A stretch of DNA of 64,000 nt from Rhodospirillaceae bacterium (GCA_018667335.1 JABIVD010000015.1:1-64000); one strand, 5' to 3'. Counted from the stretch's first letter, positions 1-8,985 are shown. Notes: generated by a model from the letters alone, not told the origin. Program-made: numbers and translations.

Positions 1-150
1 ATGCGCGCGCGACCCGGCAATATCCTGGGCGAAAAAGCGCTGGTCAAAGCCGATGGACGCATTGATGCGTTCCATGACCTCCGACGGTCCGGAGGTGAAT
101 CGGCCACCCCATTGCGCATTGGCTGGCTTGCGTGTGTCGTTCGAGTTCAT
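1..150 (-). CDS. argH: Argininosuccinate lyase, N-terminal 50 residues (runs off the window)
   Basis: Only the first 50 codons are inside the window; the gene continues beyond base 1 on the minus strand. The visible protein contains WGGRF followed by [19 protein letters not shown], the standard opening of argininosuccinate lyase, the last enzyme of arginine synthesis (argininosuccinate to arginine plus fumarate). The start ATG is the complement of 148-150. It is divergent from the TlpA-like gene at 191, with only 40 bases between; argH divergent from a thioredoxin-like gene is a common arrangement in alphaproteobacteria. Identification rests on the N-terminal signature alone, but that signature is distinctive. 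Confidence 0.9.
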   Translation of the reverse strand, partial: MNSNDTRKPANAQWGGRFTSGPSEVMERINASIGFDQRFFAQDIAGSRAH

Positions 151-190
151 GGCTTTCGGGCTCGCATTACTGGGAGCGACGTTTAACGAT

Positions 191-778
191 ATGATACGCC
201 GGATGAAAGTTTTTCTCTTCACCATCTCAGCCGCACTCGCGCTTGTGATCTGGGGCCCCGTGGGTGCGATTGCGGGCGCAGACGCTGATTCCGGGCCGCC
301 GATCGAGGGGCAAGTCCAGAATTACGAGCCGTTGGACCCGCCGCTGGCCGTCCCCGATGTGACCGTTCTGACCCGGAAAGACGGGCCGATCACGCTCGAC
401 CGGTTCAAGGGTAAGTTCGTGGTCCTGAACTTCTGGGCGACCTGGTGCGGGCCATGTATTCGTGAGCTGCCCTCGCTGGAACGGCTCAATACCGAGCTTG
501 GCGGCGAGAACGCACAGGTGGTGCTGATCAGCCAGGATCGCGGCGGATTCAAGCAGACCGATAGGTTTCTGAAAAAACTCAAGGTCGATTTCCCCGACAA
601 TTTCATCGACGAGCGGCTGAAATTCTCCCGTGCGATCGGCGTGGTGTCGCTGCCGACGACAATCTTCATCGGGCCTGACGGCATGGAAGTGGGCCGGCTG
701 GTCGGCACGGCCGAATGGGATTCACCCGAGGCCCTCGAACTGATCAACTGGTATGTCGAGAAGGCCGACGCCAGCTAG
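191..778 (+). CDS. TlpA/ResA-family periplasmic thiol:disulfide oxidoreductase
   Basis: The 195-residue product has an N-terminal hydrophobic segment (residues about 5-27, a Sec signal or membrane anchor) and a thioredoxin-like domain. The active site WATWCGPC places the redox cysteines at residues 86 and 89, and a cis-proline region (SLPTTIFI) follows. Such proteins keep periplasmic thiols reduced, often for cytochrome c or cytochrome oxidase maturation. A longer upstream reading frame exists, but starts before 191 lie in the argH promoter region and would bury the signal peptide; 203 (MKVFLF) is the alternative start. A hairpin terminator follows the stop. Confidence 0.88.
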   Translation: MIRRMKVFLFTISAALALVIWGPVGAIAGADADSGPPIEGQVQNYEPLDPPLAVPDVTVLTRKDGPITLDRFKGKFVVLNFWATWCGPCIRELPSLERLNTELGGENAQVVLISQDRGGFKQTDRFLKKLKVDFPDNFIDERLKFSRAIGVVSLPTTIFIGPDGMEVGRLVGTAEWDSPEALELINWYVEKADAS

Positions 779-800
779 GCGGGACTGACAGCTTGAAAGA

Positions 801-836
801 AAAAGGGCGCCGCGAGATCCGCGGGCGCCCTTTTTT
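801..836. terminator. Bidirectional rho-independent terminator between tlpA-like gene and hbd
   Basis: A GC stem (gggcgcc at 805-811 with ggcgccc at 824-830, extended by gcg/cgc with one bulge) is flanked by an A-run on the left and six T residues at 831-836 on the right. It can therefore end transcription of both convergent genes. Confidence 0.85.
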
Positions 837-855
837 GTTCCGTGATGTCGGGGGA

Positions 856-1728
856 CTACCGCGTCGGCACCGGTTCGTCGCCCGAATAGTCGTAGAAGCC
901 GCGGCCGGTCTTGCGACCCAGCCAACCCGCCTCGACATACTTCACCAGCAGCGGGCAGGGGCGGTACTTCGAATCCGCCAGCCCTTCATAGAGCACCTGC
1001 ATGACCGCCAGGCAGGTGTCGAGGCCGATGAAGTCGGCCAGCTCGAACGGGCCCATCGGGTGGTTGGCGCCGAGCTTCATGGACTTGTCGATCGAGTCCA
1101 CGTTTCCGACGCCCTCATACAGGGTGTAGACCGCCTCGTTGATCATCGGCAGCAGGATGCGGTTGACGATGAAGGCCGGGAAATCTTCCGACACGGTGCC
1201 GGTCTTGCCGAGCTTCTTCGTCAGCTCCTGGACCTGCGTGAAGGTGTGATCGTCGGTCGCCAGGCCGCGGATCAGCTCGACCAGCTTCATCATCGGCACC
1301 GGGTTCATGAAATGCATGCCCATGAATTTTTCCGGCCGGTCGGTGGCCGTCGCCAGACGCGTGATCGAAATCGACGACGTGTTCGACGCAATCAGCGCGC
1401 TGTCCTTCAGGTGCTGGCACAGCGATTCGAAGATCTTGACCTTCGTGGCTTCGTCCTCGGTCGCGGCCTCGATCACCAGATCACAATCCCCCAGGGCGTC
1501 GAGCCCCGTGGCGGTGTCGATGCGCGCCAGTGCCGCGGCCTTGTCCTCTTCCGCAATCAGGGTGCGCTTGACCTGCCGGTCCATGTTGCCGTCGATCCGG
1601 CCGAGGGATTTTTCGAGTGCGGCCGCGTCGATGTCGACGATGACCACGTCATGCTCCGCCAGCGCGCAGACATGGGCGATACCGCTGCCCATCTGGCCGG
1701 CGCCAATGACGCCTATCTTGTTCAGCAT
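856..1728 (-). CDS. hbd: 3-hydroxybutyryl-CoA dehydrogenase (3-hydroxyacyl-CoA dehydrogenase)
   Basis: The 290-residue product interconverts 3-hydroxyacyl-CoA and 3-oxoacyl-CoA with NAD(P). It opens with the Rossmann motif GVIGAGQMGSGIAHV (residues about 6-20), contains SNTSSISI and the catalytic-His segment GMHFMNPVPMMKLVE, and ends with the helical C-terminal domain (NHPMGPFELADFIGLDT) typical of the family; the length is normal. It lies 41 bases downstream of etfA on the same strand, so etfB-etfA-hbd is probably one operon linking acyl-CoA oxidation to the electron transfer flavoprotein. It ends at the shared terminator. Confidence 0.93.
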   Translation of the reverse strand: MLNKIGVIGAGQMGSGIAHVCALAEHDVVIVDIDAAALEKSLGRIDGNMDRQVKRTLIAEEDKAAALARIDTATGLDALGDCDLVIEAATEDEATKVKIFESLCQHLKDSALIASNTSSISITRLATATDRPEKFMGMHFMNPVPMMKLVELIRGLATDDHTFTQVQELTKKLGKTGTVSEDFPAFIVNRILLPMINEAVYTLYEGVGNVDSIDKSMKLGANHPMGPFELADFIGLDTCLAVMQVLYEGLADSKYRPCPLLVKYVEAGWLGRKTGRGFYDYSGDEPVPTR

Positions 1729-1769
1729 TTTGATTTGTCCTGGATGGTTCGTGTTGCCGGTCGTCCGTG

Positions 1770-2723
1770 TCAGCCCTGCTTCTCAAGCTCGGCGTCGAGC
1801 TCGGGCAGTGCCTTGAACAGGTCGGCGACCAGACCATAGTCGGCGACCTGGAAGATCGGCGCTTCCTCGTCCTTGTTGATCGCAACGATCACTTTTGAAT
1901 CCTTCATGCCGGCGAGATGCTGGATCGCACCGGAAATCCCGATCGCGATGTACAGTTCCGGCGCCACGACCTTGCCGGTCTGGCCGACTTGCCAGTCATT
2001 CGGCACGAAGCCCGCATCGACCGCGGCGCGCGAGGCACCCATCGCGGCCCCGAGCTTGTCGGCGATCGGCTCGATCAGGGCGTAGTTTTCGCCCGAGGCC
2101 ATGCCGCGGCCACCCGATATGACGACCCGTGCGGCGGTCAGCTCGGGCCGGTCGCCGCCGGATTCTGCGCGGCTGACGAAGCGGGACAGGCCCGAATCCG
2201 CTGTAGGATCGACGGCCTCAACGGCGGCACTGCCGCCGGTCGCCGGCGTGGTGTCGAAGGTGGTGATGCGCACGGTGATGATCTTGGTCGCGTCGGCGGA
2301 TTTGACCGTGGCCAGCGCGTTGCCGGCATAGATCGGCCGGACGAAGGTGTCGGCATCGACGACGGCGCTGATCTCGGAGATCTGCTGCAGATCCAGCGTG
2401 GCCGCGACCCGGGGCATGAAGTTCTTGCCCGAGGTCGTGGCCGGCGCGAGCACGTGGGAATAATCCCCGGCCAGGCCGGTGACCAGGTTCGCGAGATTCT
2501 CCGCCAGCCCGTGTTCGAGCCCGGCATCGTCGGCGACGAGGATCTTGGCGACGCCCTCGACGGCCGCAGCGGCCTCACCGACAGCGGCGCAGCCGGACCC
2601 GGCGACCAGAATGGTGACATCCCCCGCACCCGCGTCCGAGAGCTGGCGCGCGGCCGTGACCGTGTTGAGGGTCGCGGGCTTGAGGATTGCGTTGTCATGT
2701 TCGGCAATGACAAGAATAGCCAT
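1770..2723 (-). CDS. etfA: Electron transfer flavoprotein alpha subunit
   Basis: The 317-residue product is the FAD-carrying alpha subunit of ETF, which takes electrons from acyl-CoA dehydrogenases and passes them to ETF:ubiquinone oxidoreductase. The C-terminal FAD domain shows the usual series [23 protein letters not shown], and [12 protein letters not shown]. Its ATG overlaps the etfB stop by one base (TGATG), indicating translational coupling. The many acyl-CoA dehydrogenase and beta-oxidation genes later in this window would feed it electrons. Confidence 0.96.
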   Translation of the reverse strand: MAILVIAEHDNAILKPATLNTVTAARQLSDAGAGDVTILVAGSGCAAVGEAAAAVEGVAKILVADDAGLEHGLAENLANLVTGLAGDYSHVLAPATTSGKNFMPRVAATLDLQQISEISAVVDADTFVRPIYAGNALATVKSADATKIITVRITTFDTTPATGGSAAVEAVDPTADSGLSRFVSRAESGGDRPELTAARVVISGGRGMASGENYALIEPIADKLGAAMGASRAAVDAGFVPNDWQVGQTGKVVAPELYIAIGISGAIQHLAGMKDSKVIVAINKDEEAPIFQVADYGLVADLFKALPELDAELEKQG

Positions 2724-3472
2724 CAGATGACCCTCGCTTCGTTTTTCAGTTTGTCGACGAGTTCGGCGACACTCTCGACCATCACGCCGGCCTCGCGCTT
2801 GGGCGGTTCATCGACCTTGAGTGTCTCGAGGCGCGGCGTCACGTCGACACCGAGATCTTCGGGCGTCAGCTCGTCGATCGGCTTTTTCTTCGCCTTCATG
2901 ATGTTCGGCAGGGAGGCGTAGCGCGGCTCGTTGAGGCGCAAATCGGTGGTGACGATCGCCGGCAGGTTGATGTTGATGGTCTCGAGGCCACCGTCGATCT
3001 CGCGGATCACCTTGGCGGTGCCGTCACCGAGCTCGATCTCGGAGGCGAAGGTCGCCTGGGGCCAGCCTAGAAGGGCGGCAAGCATCTGCCCGGTCTGGTT
3101 GGAATCATCGTCGATCGCCTGTTTGCCGAGGATCACCAGCTCGGGGGATTCGCGCTCGACCAGCGCCTTGAGCAGCTTGGCGACGGCCAGGGGCTCGAGA
3201 TCGGTGTCGCTGGCCACGTGGATGCCCCGGTCGGCACCCATCGCGAGTGCGGTCCGGATCGTCTCCTGGCACTGGGCGACGCCGAGGGACACGGCGATGA
3301 CCTCCTCGACCTTACCCGCCTCTTTCAGGCGCACGGCCTCCTCGACGGCGATTTCATCGAACGGATTCATCGACATTTTGACGTTGGACGTCTCGACGCC
3401 GGTGCCGTCGGATTTGACGCGCACTTTGACGTTGTAGTCGATCACCCGCTTGACCGGGATCAGCATTTTCAT
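2723..3472 (-). CDS. etfB: Electron transfer flavoprotein beta subunit
   Basis: The 249-residue protein starts [19 protein letters not shown], the typical beginning of EtfB, and carries the AMP/adenine-binding segment with [16 protein letters not shown] and the [16 protein letters not shown] signature for docking to acyl-CoA dehydrogenases. It binds AMP and forms the heterodimer with EtfA. It is the first gene of the etfB-etfA-hbd unit. A second ATG two codons later is a possible alternative start. Confidence 0.96.
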   Translation of the reverse strand: MKMLIPVKRVIDYNVKVRVKSDGTGVETSNVKMSMNPFDEIAVEEAVRLKEAGKVEEVIAVSLGVAQCQETIRTALAMGADRGIHVASDTDLEPLAVAKLLKALVERESPELVILGKQAIDDDSNQTGQMLAALLGWPQATFASEIELGDGTAKVIREIDGGLETININLPAIVTTDLRLNEPRYASLPNIMKAKKKPIDELTPEDLGVDVTPRLETLKVDEPPKREAGVMVESVAELVDKLKNEARVI

Positions 3473-3564
3473 GGGTTTATCCCCTCGCGGCCATGGTCTT
3501 GGCGGTGTTGGAAAGATGCGTGAAAGCCCCGTCCGCCATGGCGTTTGGTTGTTTATCGCACTGC

Positions 3565-3625
3565 AACATGCCGAACCGCCGGAATGGAGTCAATTGACGG
3601 CTACAGGTTGCTCATTGTGTGAGCA
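3565..3625 (-). promoter_or_regulatory. Candidate promoter of the etf operon with an upstream inverted repeat
   Basis: On the minus strand, TTGACT (complement of 588-593 of the 3 kb block, i.e. 3588-3593) is followed after exactly 17 bases by CATGTT (3565-3570). Sixteen bases further upstream lies a perfect inverted repeat, TGCTCA-N5-TGAGCA (3609-3625). The -10 is weak, so the promoter is tentative; the inverted repeat could bind a regulator. Confidence 0.35.
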
Positions 3626-3654
3626 TTCTGGCCGTGAGCGCAGCGGGCGCCGGG

Positions 3655-4239
3655 TCAGGTCCGGGTCTGGCCGGGCTCCCACAGAATATCGGCCTTGCCG
3701 CCGTCGTTGAGCTGCCGGGCCAGCACGAACAGATGATCCGACAGGCGGTTTGCATACTGTAGGGCTTGAGCGTTGACGGTCTCGTTGGTCGCGAGCTCGG
3801 TCATCAGCCGCTCGGCGCGGCGCACGACCGTGCGGGCCACATGCAGATGCGCGGCGGCGGGGGTGCCGCCGGGCAGGATGAAGGAGGTGAGAGGGGCGAG
3901 GCCCTCGTTGATTGCGTCGATCTCCGCCTCGAGGCGCGTGACCTGCTCGGCAACGATACGCAGTGCGCCCTCGGACTTAGCGGCCGCGCGGGCGTCGCCC
4001 TCCGGCGTGCAGAGATCGGCCCCGAGATCGAACAGATCGTTCTGGATGCGCCGAAGCATCGCGTCGGCCGCCGGGTCGTCGCCGGTGTGCAGCCGGGCGA
4101 GCCCGATCACGCCGTTGGCCTCGTCCACCGTGCCGTAGGCGGCGACCCGCAGATCGTGCTTGGCGACCCGGTCGCCGGAGCCCAGTGACGTATCGCCACT
4201 GTCACCGCCCCGGGTATAGATTTTCGTCAGTTGGACCAT
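3655..4239 (-). CDS. pduO: PduO-type ATP:cob(I)alamin adenosyltransferase
   Basis: The 194-residue product transfers the adenosyl group of ATP to cob(I)alamin, making adenosylcobalamin. The N-terminal ATP-binding motif YTRGGDSGDTSLGSGDRV and the later block LHVARTVVRRAERL with the conserved arginines and glutamate identify the PduO/MMAB fold; the length is normal. The reading frame is open far upstream, but the ATG at 4239 gives the expected start (MVQLTKIYTRGGD). It starts two bases after the small membrane-protein gene upstream, so the two are probably cotranscribed. Adenosylcobalamin would serve enzymes such as methylmalonyl-CoA mutase, not present in this window. Confidence 0.94.
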   Translation of the reverse strand: MVQLTKIYTRGGDSGDTSLGSGDRVAKHDLRVAAYGTVDEANGVIGLARLHTGDDPAADAMLRRIQNDLFDLGADLCTPEGDARAAAKSEGALRIVAEQVTRLEAEIDAINEGLAPLTSFILPGGTPAAAHLHVARTVVRRAERLMTELATNETVNAQALQYANRLSDHLFVLARQLNDGGKADILWEPGQTRT

Positions 4240-4241
4240 GG

Positions 4242-4442
4242 TCAGCTGCCTTTGCTCGCCACGAAGACGAACAGCAGGAACAGCACGACCGCAAACGCCT
4301 GAAGTGCGACGCGTGCGCGCATCAGCTTGTTGCCGTATTTGGCGTTGAATTCGCCGCCGCGCGCCATGGCGATGAGGCCGATGATCAGGACCAGCAAGAC
4401 GCCGGCCAGCGCGATGGCGAGGAGAATGGAAAGCGTTTTCAT
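4242..4442 (-). CDS. Small twin-transmembrane protein, HIG1-type
   Basis: The 66-residue product has two hydrophobic helices (about residues 3-27 and 45-62) joined by a short loop containing GGEFNAKYGNKLMRARVALQ, which matches the HIG1 (hypoxia-induced) domain pattern NKLMR-x(2)-V-x-LQ. Related proteins, such as mitochondrial Rcf1 and bacterial counterparts, bind and assist cytochrome c oxidase; here that role is inferred. An in-frame ATG four codons upstream (4454) is an alternative start. It directly precedes the adenosyltransferase gene. Confidence 0.75.
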   Translation of the reverse strand: MKTLSILLAIALAGVLLVLIIGLIAMARGGEFNAKYGNKLMRARVALQAFAVVLFLLFVFVASKGS

Positions 4443-4656
4443 GGCCGCGATCATATCGAGCCGATCGTCGTCTGACGAGGGCCCTGGACGTGTGAAGCAA
4501 CGCGATCATTGACCCTGCGGGCGCGGATTTGTAGGTTCCGCGCCATGTACGAACTGCGGACCATTCTAATTGACGGCCCGGCGCACGCCCGACTAACGGG
4601 GCGGCGGCCGGGAGCGCATGCCTATGCCACGTCAATTCAAATGAGGTCCGTTTACA

Positions 4657-4965
4657 ATGTCGTTACAAAATTACCCGCATAATCAATCCCAAGAGCAATC
4701 CAACGCCGTTCACTGTTTCTCGGTCCGGGCTGTCGCCGATCCGGGCATGATGCCGCGGTTGATGGAACTTTGGGCAAAGCGCGGCCTGGTGCCTGACCGG
4801 TGGCATGGTGTGCGCGAAGAAACGAGCGGGACCTATGTCGATATCGATATCGAATCCGGGGCAGTCGACCACGCCCTCGCCACGCAAATGGCGGCGGCGA
4901 TGCGCGAAGTATTTGGTGTCGCCCAGGTTCTGCTGTCCGAGAAGCGCCGCGCAATTCGCACTTGA
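4657..4965 (+). CDS. Conserved hypothetical protein, small ACT-like
   Basis: The 102-residue soluble protein has no signal peptide. It contains a pattern FSVRAVADPGMMPRLMELWA followed by GTYVDIDIESG and a C-terminal helix, suggesting a beta-alpha-beta-beta-alpha-beta ACT-like fold; the strand-helix opening with DPGMMPRL is the part that suggests it. I cannot assign a function. It stands alone, 25 bases before the Nudix gene on the same strand, so the two could be cotranscribed. Confidence 0.55.
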   Translation: MSLQNYPHNQSQEQSNAVHCFSVRAVADPGMMPRLMELWAKRGLVPDRWHGVREETSGTYVDIDIESGAVDHALATQMAAAMREVFGVAQVLLSEKRRAIRT

Positions 4966-4990
4966 ATCTGGCCGGCGCGGTTAATTCAGG

Positions 4991-5842
4991 ATGTCGCTCT
5001 ACGATCATATCGAGACGTGTAACGTCCATTCCTTTGACGACAAGATGCCGTTTCGGGTGGGTGGCCGTCAGGTCGGCTGGGTCGGGGAGAATGTCGCCTC
5101 CCGGATGACCCGCTGGGACCATTATTTCGAGATCACCGACAACAGCGTCGATATCCTCGAAAGCCTGAATGACGTGGAATCGCGATCCAAGGCGCTGGCC
5201 GAGGCCGGGGCGGCGCTGGTCGTGCAACAGGCGTTGCCGCGCAACCGCAAGGAACTCTGTTCGGTGACGGAGAAGTTCGGCGGCGAAGGGCTAATGCGCA
5301 TCGACCGCGCCTGGCTCGAATCTTTCGGCGTGATCTCGTACGGGGTGCATGTGAATGGCTATGTGCAAACCGCTGCTGGCCCCGAGCTCTGGATCGGGGT
5401 CCGCTCGAAGAACCGCGGGGTGGCGCCGGGCAAGCTCGACAATATGGTCGCGGGTGGACTGCCGGTTGGCCTGACCCTGGCGGAGAACGTCATCAAGGAG
5501 GCTGCCGAAGAAGCCTCGGTGCCGGAGGATGTTGCCAGCACGGCGCGTCCGGCCGGCGTGATCACCTACATGCTCGACACCGAGAGAGGCATGCGACGCG
5601 ACATGCTGTTTGTCTATGATCTGGAGCTACCGGCGGACTTCACGCCCGTGAACGAGGACGGCGAGGTCAGTGGTTTCGTCAAATGGCCGGCCCAGCAGGC
5701 ATTGCGGGTGGTTGAGGAAACGGACGAGTTCAAATTCAACGTCAATCTTGTGCTCATCGACTTCGCGATCCGCCACGGGCTTATCGCGCCCGAGCATCCC
5801 GACTATGTGCGGTTGATTAAGGGCCTGCGTGCCTGGTCCTGA
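4991..5842 (+). CDS. Nudix hydrolase with N-terminal DUF4743-type domain
   Basis: The 283-residue protein has a Nudix box at residues about 155-177 (GGLPVG followed by EAAEEASV), the Mg-binding site for hydrolysis of nucleoside diphosphate derivatives. The first 120 residues (including PFRVGGRQVGWV) resemble the domain found N-terminal to Nudix in the thiamine-pyrophosphokinase-associated Tnr3 group. The substrate is not known; hydrolysis of oxidised thiamine diphosphate is documented for the eukaryotic Tnr3 relatives and is only a suggestion here. No signal peptide is present. Confidence 0.8.
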   Translation: MSLYDHIETCNVHSFDDKMPFRVGGRQVGWVGENVASRMTRWDHYFEITDNSVDILESLNDVESRSKALAEAGAALVVQQALPRNRKELCSVTEKFGGEGLMRIDRAWLESFGVISYGVHVNGYVQTAAGPELWIGVRSKNRGVAPGKLDNMVAGGLPVGLTLAENVIKEAAEEASVPEDVASTARPAGVITYMLDTERGMRRDMLFVYDLELPADFTPVNEDGEVSGFVKWPAQQALRVVEETDEFKFNVNLVLIDFAIRHGLIAPEHPDYVRLIKGLRAWS

Positions 5843-5890
5843 CGTTGGGGGCTTGAATATGGCGCCTGAGTACGGGGCCCCAGTCCTGAT

Positions 5891-6796
5891 TTACAGTTCG
5901 TTGGCGCTCGCGGCGCCGCGGGCGATCTGGCGAATCGCCATCGCCCAAATCTCCTCCGGGTCCGTCCCGGCTTCCCGCATCGCCTGCAAGGTAAACGCCC
6001 GGTCGCGCTTGGCCAGCCGCTCGCCGTCGCTGTTCGCCAGCAGCGGCGTGTGGTGCCACTCCGGCACGTCGAGATCGAGCAGGGCCTGCAGCAGGCGATG
6101 GATATGGGTCGCCGCGAAGAGATCGCTGCCACGGGTCACCAGCGTGACGCCCTGGGCCGCATCGTCGATCGTGACCGCCAGATGATAGCTCGTGGCCACG
6201 TCCTTGCGGGCGAGCACCACGTCGCCAAAAATTTCCGGCTCTGCAGTTTGTTCGCCGCGTGACCTGTCGTGCCAGGTGAGAGTGCCCGCACGGGCGATGG
6301 CGGCATCCATATCGAGGCGCAGCGCATGGGGTTCGCCGGCCGCGATCCGTGCCGCGCGGGTCGAACCATCGAGGGATTTGCAGATGCCGGGATAGACCGG
6401 GCCATCCGGGCCGTCATGGCCCAGATGGGGCGCCGCACCCGACTGGCTGATCTCGGCCGCGATGTCCTTGCGGGTGCAAAAACAGGGATAGAGCAGATCC
6501 ATCCCGTTCAATGTCTCGAGCGCGGAACCATAGACATCCATCCGCTCCGACTGACGCCAGACCGGCTGTGGCCACTCCAGCCCCAACCAGGCCATATCCT
6601 CGATGATCGCGTCCTCGAACTCGGGGCGGCAGCGTCCCGGATCGATGTCCTCGATCCGCAGGATGAACTGCCCGCCGGCCGACGTCGCGAGGCGACCGGC
6701 GAACAATGCCGAATAGGCGTGGCCCAGGTGCAGGAGGCCGGTCGGCGACGGGGCGAACCGGGTGATGAGCTTTTCGGCGGGGGTATCGTTACTCAC
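5891..6796 (-). CDS. gluQ: Glutamyl-Q tRNA(Asp) synthetase
   Basis: The 301-residue protein is a truncated glutamyl-tRNA synthetase without an anticodon-binding domain; family members attach glutamate to queuosine in tRNA(Asp). The N-terminal TRFAPSPTGLLHLGHAYSAL contains the HIGH-type motif (LHLGH), the zinc-site region PCFCTRKDI is present, and the KMSKS equivalent is ERLAKRDRA. The start is GTG at 6796. It is divergent from the broken DNA glycosylase gene. Confidence 0.93.
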   Translation of the reverse strand: MSNDTPAEKLITRFAPSPTGLLHLGHAYSALFAGRLATSAGGQFILRIEDIDPGRCRPEFEDAIIEDMAWLGLEWPQPVWRQSERMDVYGSALETLNGMDLLYPCFCTRKDIAAEISQSGAAPHLGHDGPDGPVYPGICKSLDGSTRAARIAAGEPHALRLDMDAAIARAGTLTWHDRSRGEQTAEPEIFGDVVLARKDVATSYHLAVTIDDAAQGVTLVTRGSDLFAATHIHRLLQALLDLDVPEWHHTPLLANSDGERLAKRDRAFTLQAMREAGTDPEEIWAMAIRQIARGAASANEL

Positions 6797-6914
6797 GTTA
6801 TTCGGGGCTCATGTAACTGGGGTTCATCCGGTGTCCGGGTTGATCTTGGCCGTACAATTGGTTTCAACGATGGGGACATGCGCCCAACGCTGGGTCTACA
6901 GGGATGATGATGCG

Positions 6915-7529
6915 ATGAAAACACGCAAACGGCTAGAGGCGGGGCTGGGAGAACTGGCGGCGCTCGATCCCCGCATGGGTGAGCTGTGGGAGCGTGCCGG
7001 CACGCCGGGCCCACGCGCCCGACCACCCGGTTTCACGACCCTGTTGCGGGTGATTGTCGGGCAGCAATTGTCGACCCATGCGGCCGCAGCCATCTGGAAG
7101 CGGATGGAGGTCGCCGGCATCACCAAAGACCCGGCTGCATTTATCGTCCAGGACGACGAAGACCTGCGGGCCCACGGGCTGAGCCGCCAGAAAGTCGTCT
7201 ACGGGCGCGGCTTGGCCGAGGCGGTGGTCTCCGGTGGGCTGAAACTCGACGCGCTGCGCAAACAGGATGACGAGACGGCGATTGCGGCGCTGGTCGAGCT
7301 CAAGGGAATCGGACGCTAAAGCGCGGAATGCTATCTGCTGTTCGCGTTGGGGCGCACTGACATCATGCCGGCAGACGATCTGGCGCTGGTGGCCTCGGCG
7401 GGGACCCATCTGGGCGATGGCACGCGCTGGACGCCGGGCCAGTTGCGCGATGAGGCGGAACGCTGGCGCCCCTGGCGGAGTGCGGCGGCGCGACTTCTTT
7501 GGCACGCCTATCACATCGAGGCGATATGA
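6915..7529 (+). pseudogene. HhH-GPD DNA glycosylase (AlkA-like) interrupted by an in-frame TAA
   Basis: The reading frame encodes a DNA-3-methyladenine glycosylase II-like protein of about 204 codons. The first part (from MKTRKRLEAGL, including LLRVIVGQQLSTHAAAAIW) ends within the helix-hairpin-helix motif at ELKGIGR followed by TAA (7317-7319). In the same frame the protein then resumes at once with SAECYLLFALGRTDIMPADD, which carries the expected catalytic aspartate. Relatives have Trp at the stop position (GIGRW), so TGG has become TAA, a two-base change. The truncated 134-residue product would lack the catalytic Asp, so the gene is probably inactive unless read through. Confidence 0.82.
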
Positions 7530-7570
7530 TGGTCCGGATTGAAGAACGCACGAATGGCGAGAGGTAGGCG

Positions 7571-8233
7571 ATGAACGAAACATTATTGAGCGGCCCGAGC
7601 TTTGGCCCGGCATCCGGCGGCGCGCCGCGCCAGCTGATCGTTTTTTTGCATGGTCGGGGTGCCGACGGGGATGATCTGATTGGGTTGGCGCCGATCTTTG
7701 CCAAAGAGTTCCCCGATGCGCTGTTCCTTTCGCCGCACGCGCCCCAATCATGCGATGACGTGCCGTTCGGTCTTCAATGGTTCAGCCGGGTTGACTGGGT
7801 GCCGGAGAATATCGCCGCCGGTGTGCGCGGTGCGGCCCCGGCGATCGACGCCTTCCTGGATCATCACCTGGCGGCGCACGGCCTGGACGATAGCAACCTG
7901 GCGCTGTTTGGCTTCAGCCAGGGTTGCATGATGGCGTTGCATGTCGGGTTGCGCCGAAGGGCCGCGCCGGCTGCCATCCTTGGTTTTTCGGGGCGGCTCG
8001 CGGCCGCCGAGAGCCTCGCCGAGGAAATCACGGCCCGGCCGCCTGTTCTTCTTGTGCATGGCGACGCCGATGTGGTGGTGCCCTATGAATCGCTCGGCGC
8101 TGCCGAGCAGGCCCTGAAAGAGCTGGCGGTGCCGGTCGAGGCTGTGACCCGGCCGGGGATGGGTCACAGCCTGGACGATGACGGGGTGCGCCGTGCGATC
8201 GCGCTTCTGGGCCAGGTGTTTGCGGCCAGCTGA
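7571..8233 (+). CDS. Phospholipase/carboxylesterase family alpha/beta hydrolase
   Basis: The 220-residue protein belongs to the short carboxylesterase group related to acyl-protein thioesterases. It has the oxyanion-side motif FLHGRGADGDDL, the nucleophile elbow GFSQGCMM, and the aspartate and histidine in HGDADVVVPY and GMGHSLDD. No signal peptide is visible, so it should act in the cytoplasm on a carboxyl ester, possibly a lysophospholipid or aryl ester; the substrate cannot be read from the sequence. It starts 41 bases after the glycosylase remnant. Confidence 0.9.
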   Translation: MNETLLSGPSFGPASGGAPRQLIVFLHGRGADGDDLIGLAPIFAKEFPDALFLSPHAPQSCDDVPFGLQWFSRVDWVPENIAAGVRGAAPAIDAFLDHHLAAHGLDDSNLALFGFSQGCMMALHVGLRRRAAPAAILGFSGRLAAAESLAEEITARPPVLLVHGDADVVVPYESLGAAEQALKELAVPVEAVTRPGMGHSLDDDGVRRAIALLGQVFAAS

Positions 8234-8406
8234 GTTGGACAATCGCTTGAGTAGGTGGGACAGTCGCGGCACGAGATTTTGTGGTGAATCGGAGTTTGTT
8301 GCTTGGCTTTTGATTGCAGTTGTTGTTCGCGCCTACTGATTGCGCCTGCAGATTGTGTACGTGTCTTTGAGTTGACCCACTGAGAGTTTCATCCGGGAGG
8401 GGATCG

Positions 8407-8967
8407 ATGGACGTCGCGCTGGAGAGTTGTCCGGCACTCGTGCTCAACGCGGATTTCCGCCCGCTGAGCTACTTCCCGCTGTCCGTCTGGCCCTGGCAGG
8501 ATGCCGTGAAGGCCACCCTGATGGGCCGCGTCAACACAGTCGCCGAATATGACCGGGTCATCCGGTCCCCCAACCTCGAAATGCCGCTGCCCAGCGTGGT
8601 CTCCCTCAAGGAGTATATCCGCCCGGCCGACCGGCCAGCCTTCACCCGATTCAACGTGTTTCTGCGCGACCGGTTCACGTGCCAATATTCCGGCCAGCGG
8701 CTGCCCGCGCATGAGCTGACCTTCGATCATGTGATCCCGCGTTCGCGCGGCGGCCGCACGTCCTGGGAGAATGTCGTGACCGCGTCGGGTGCGTACAATC
8801 TGGCGAAGGCGAACCGGACGCCGGAAGAGGCCGGGATGCACCTGCTGACCAGGCCGCGCCGGCCGGACACCTGGGAATTGATCGAGAATGGCCGCGCGTT
8901 TCCGCCGAACTTCCTGCATGAAAGCTGGGGCGATTATCTCTACTGGGATACCGAACTGGACGAGTAG
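8407..8967 (+). CDS. HNH endonuclease family protein
   Basis: The 186-residue protein has the HNH core at residues about 90-135: LTFDHVIPRSRGG (Asp107-His108) and WENVV (Asn122), followed by ANRTPEEAGM. This chromosomal HNH family is widespread in alphaproteobacteria and is of unknown role. Relatives usually have two CxxC pairs forming a zinc knuckle around the HNH core; here the first pair reads CQYS and the second SGAY, so the knuckle appears lost while the catalytic residues are kept. An AGGGG ribosome site precedes the start. Confidence 0.85.
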   Translation: MDVALESCPALVLNADFRPLSYFPLSVWPWQDAVKATLMGRVNTVAEYDRVIRSPNLEMPLPSVVSLKEYIRPADRPAFTRFNVFLRDRFTCQYSGQRLPAHELTFDHVIPRSRGGRTSWENVVTASGAYNLAKANRTPEEAGMHLLTRPRRPDTWELIENGRAFPPNFLHESWGDYLYWDTELDE

Positions 8968-8985
8968 TCGGCTTCGGATGCGTTC

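Noticed and set aside
715-1839. A 374-codon open frame on the plus strand opposite hbd
   Set aside because: It is the antisense frame of hbd, crosses the terminator and has a low-complexity Arg/His/Val composition.
4443-4656. Cobalamin riboswitch before the adenosyltransferase unit
   Set aside because: I found no B12-box or matching stem pattern in the gap upstream of the HIG1-like gene.
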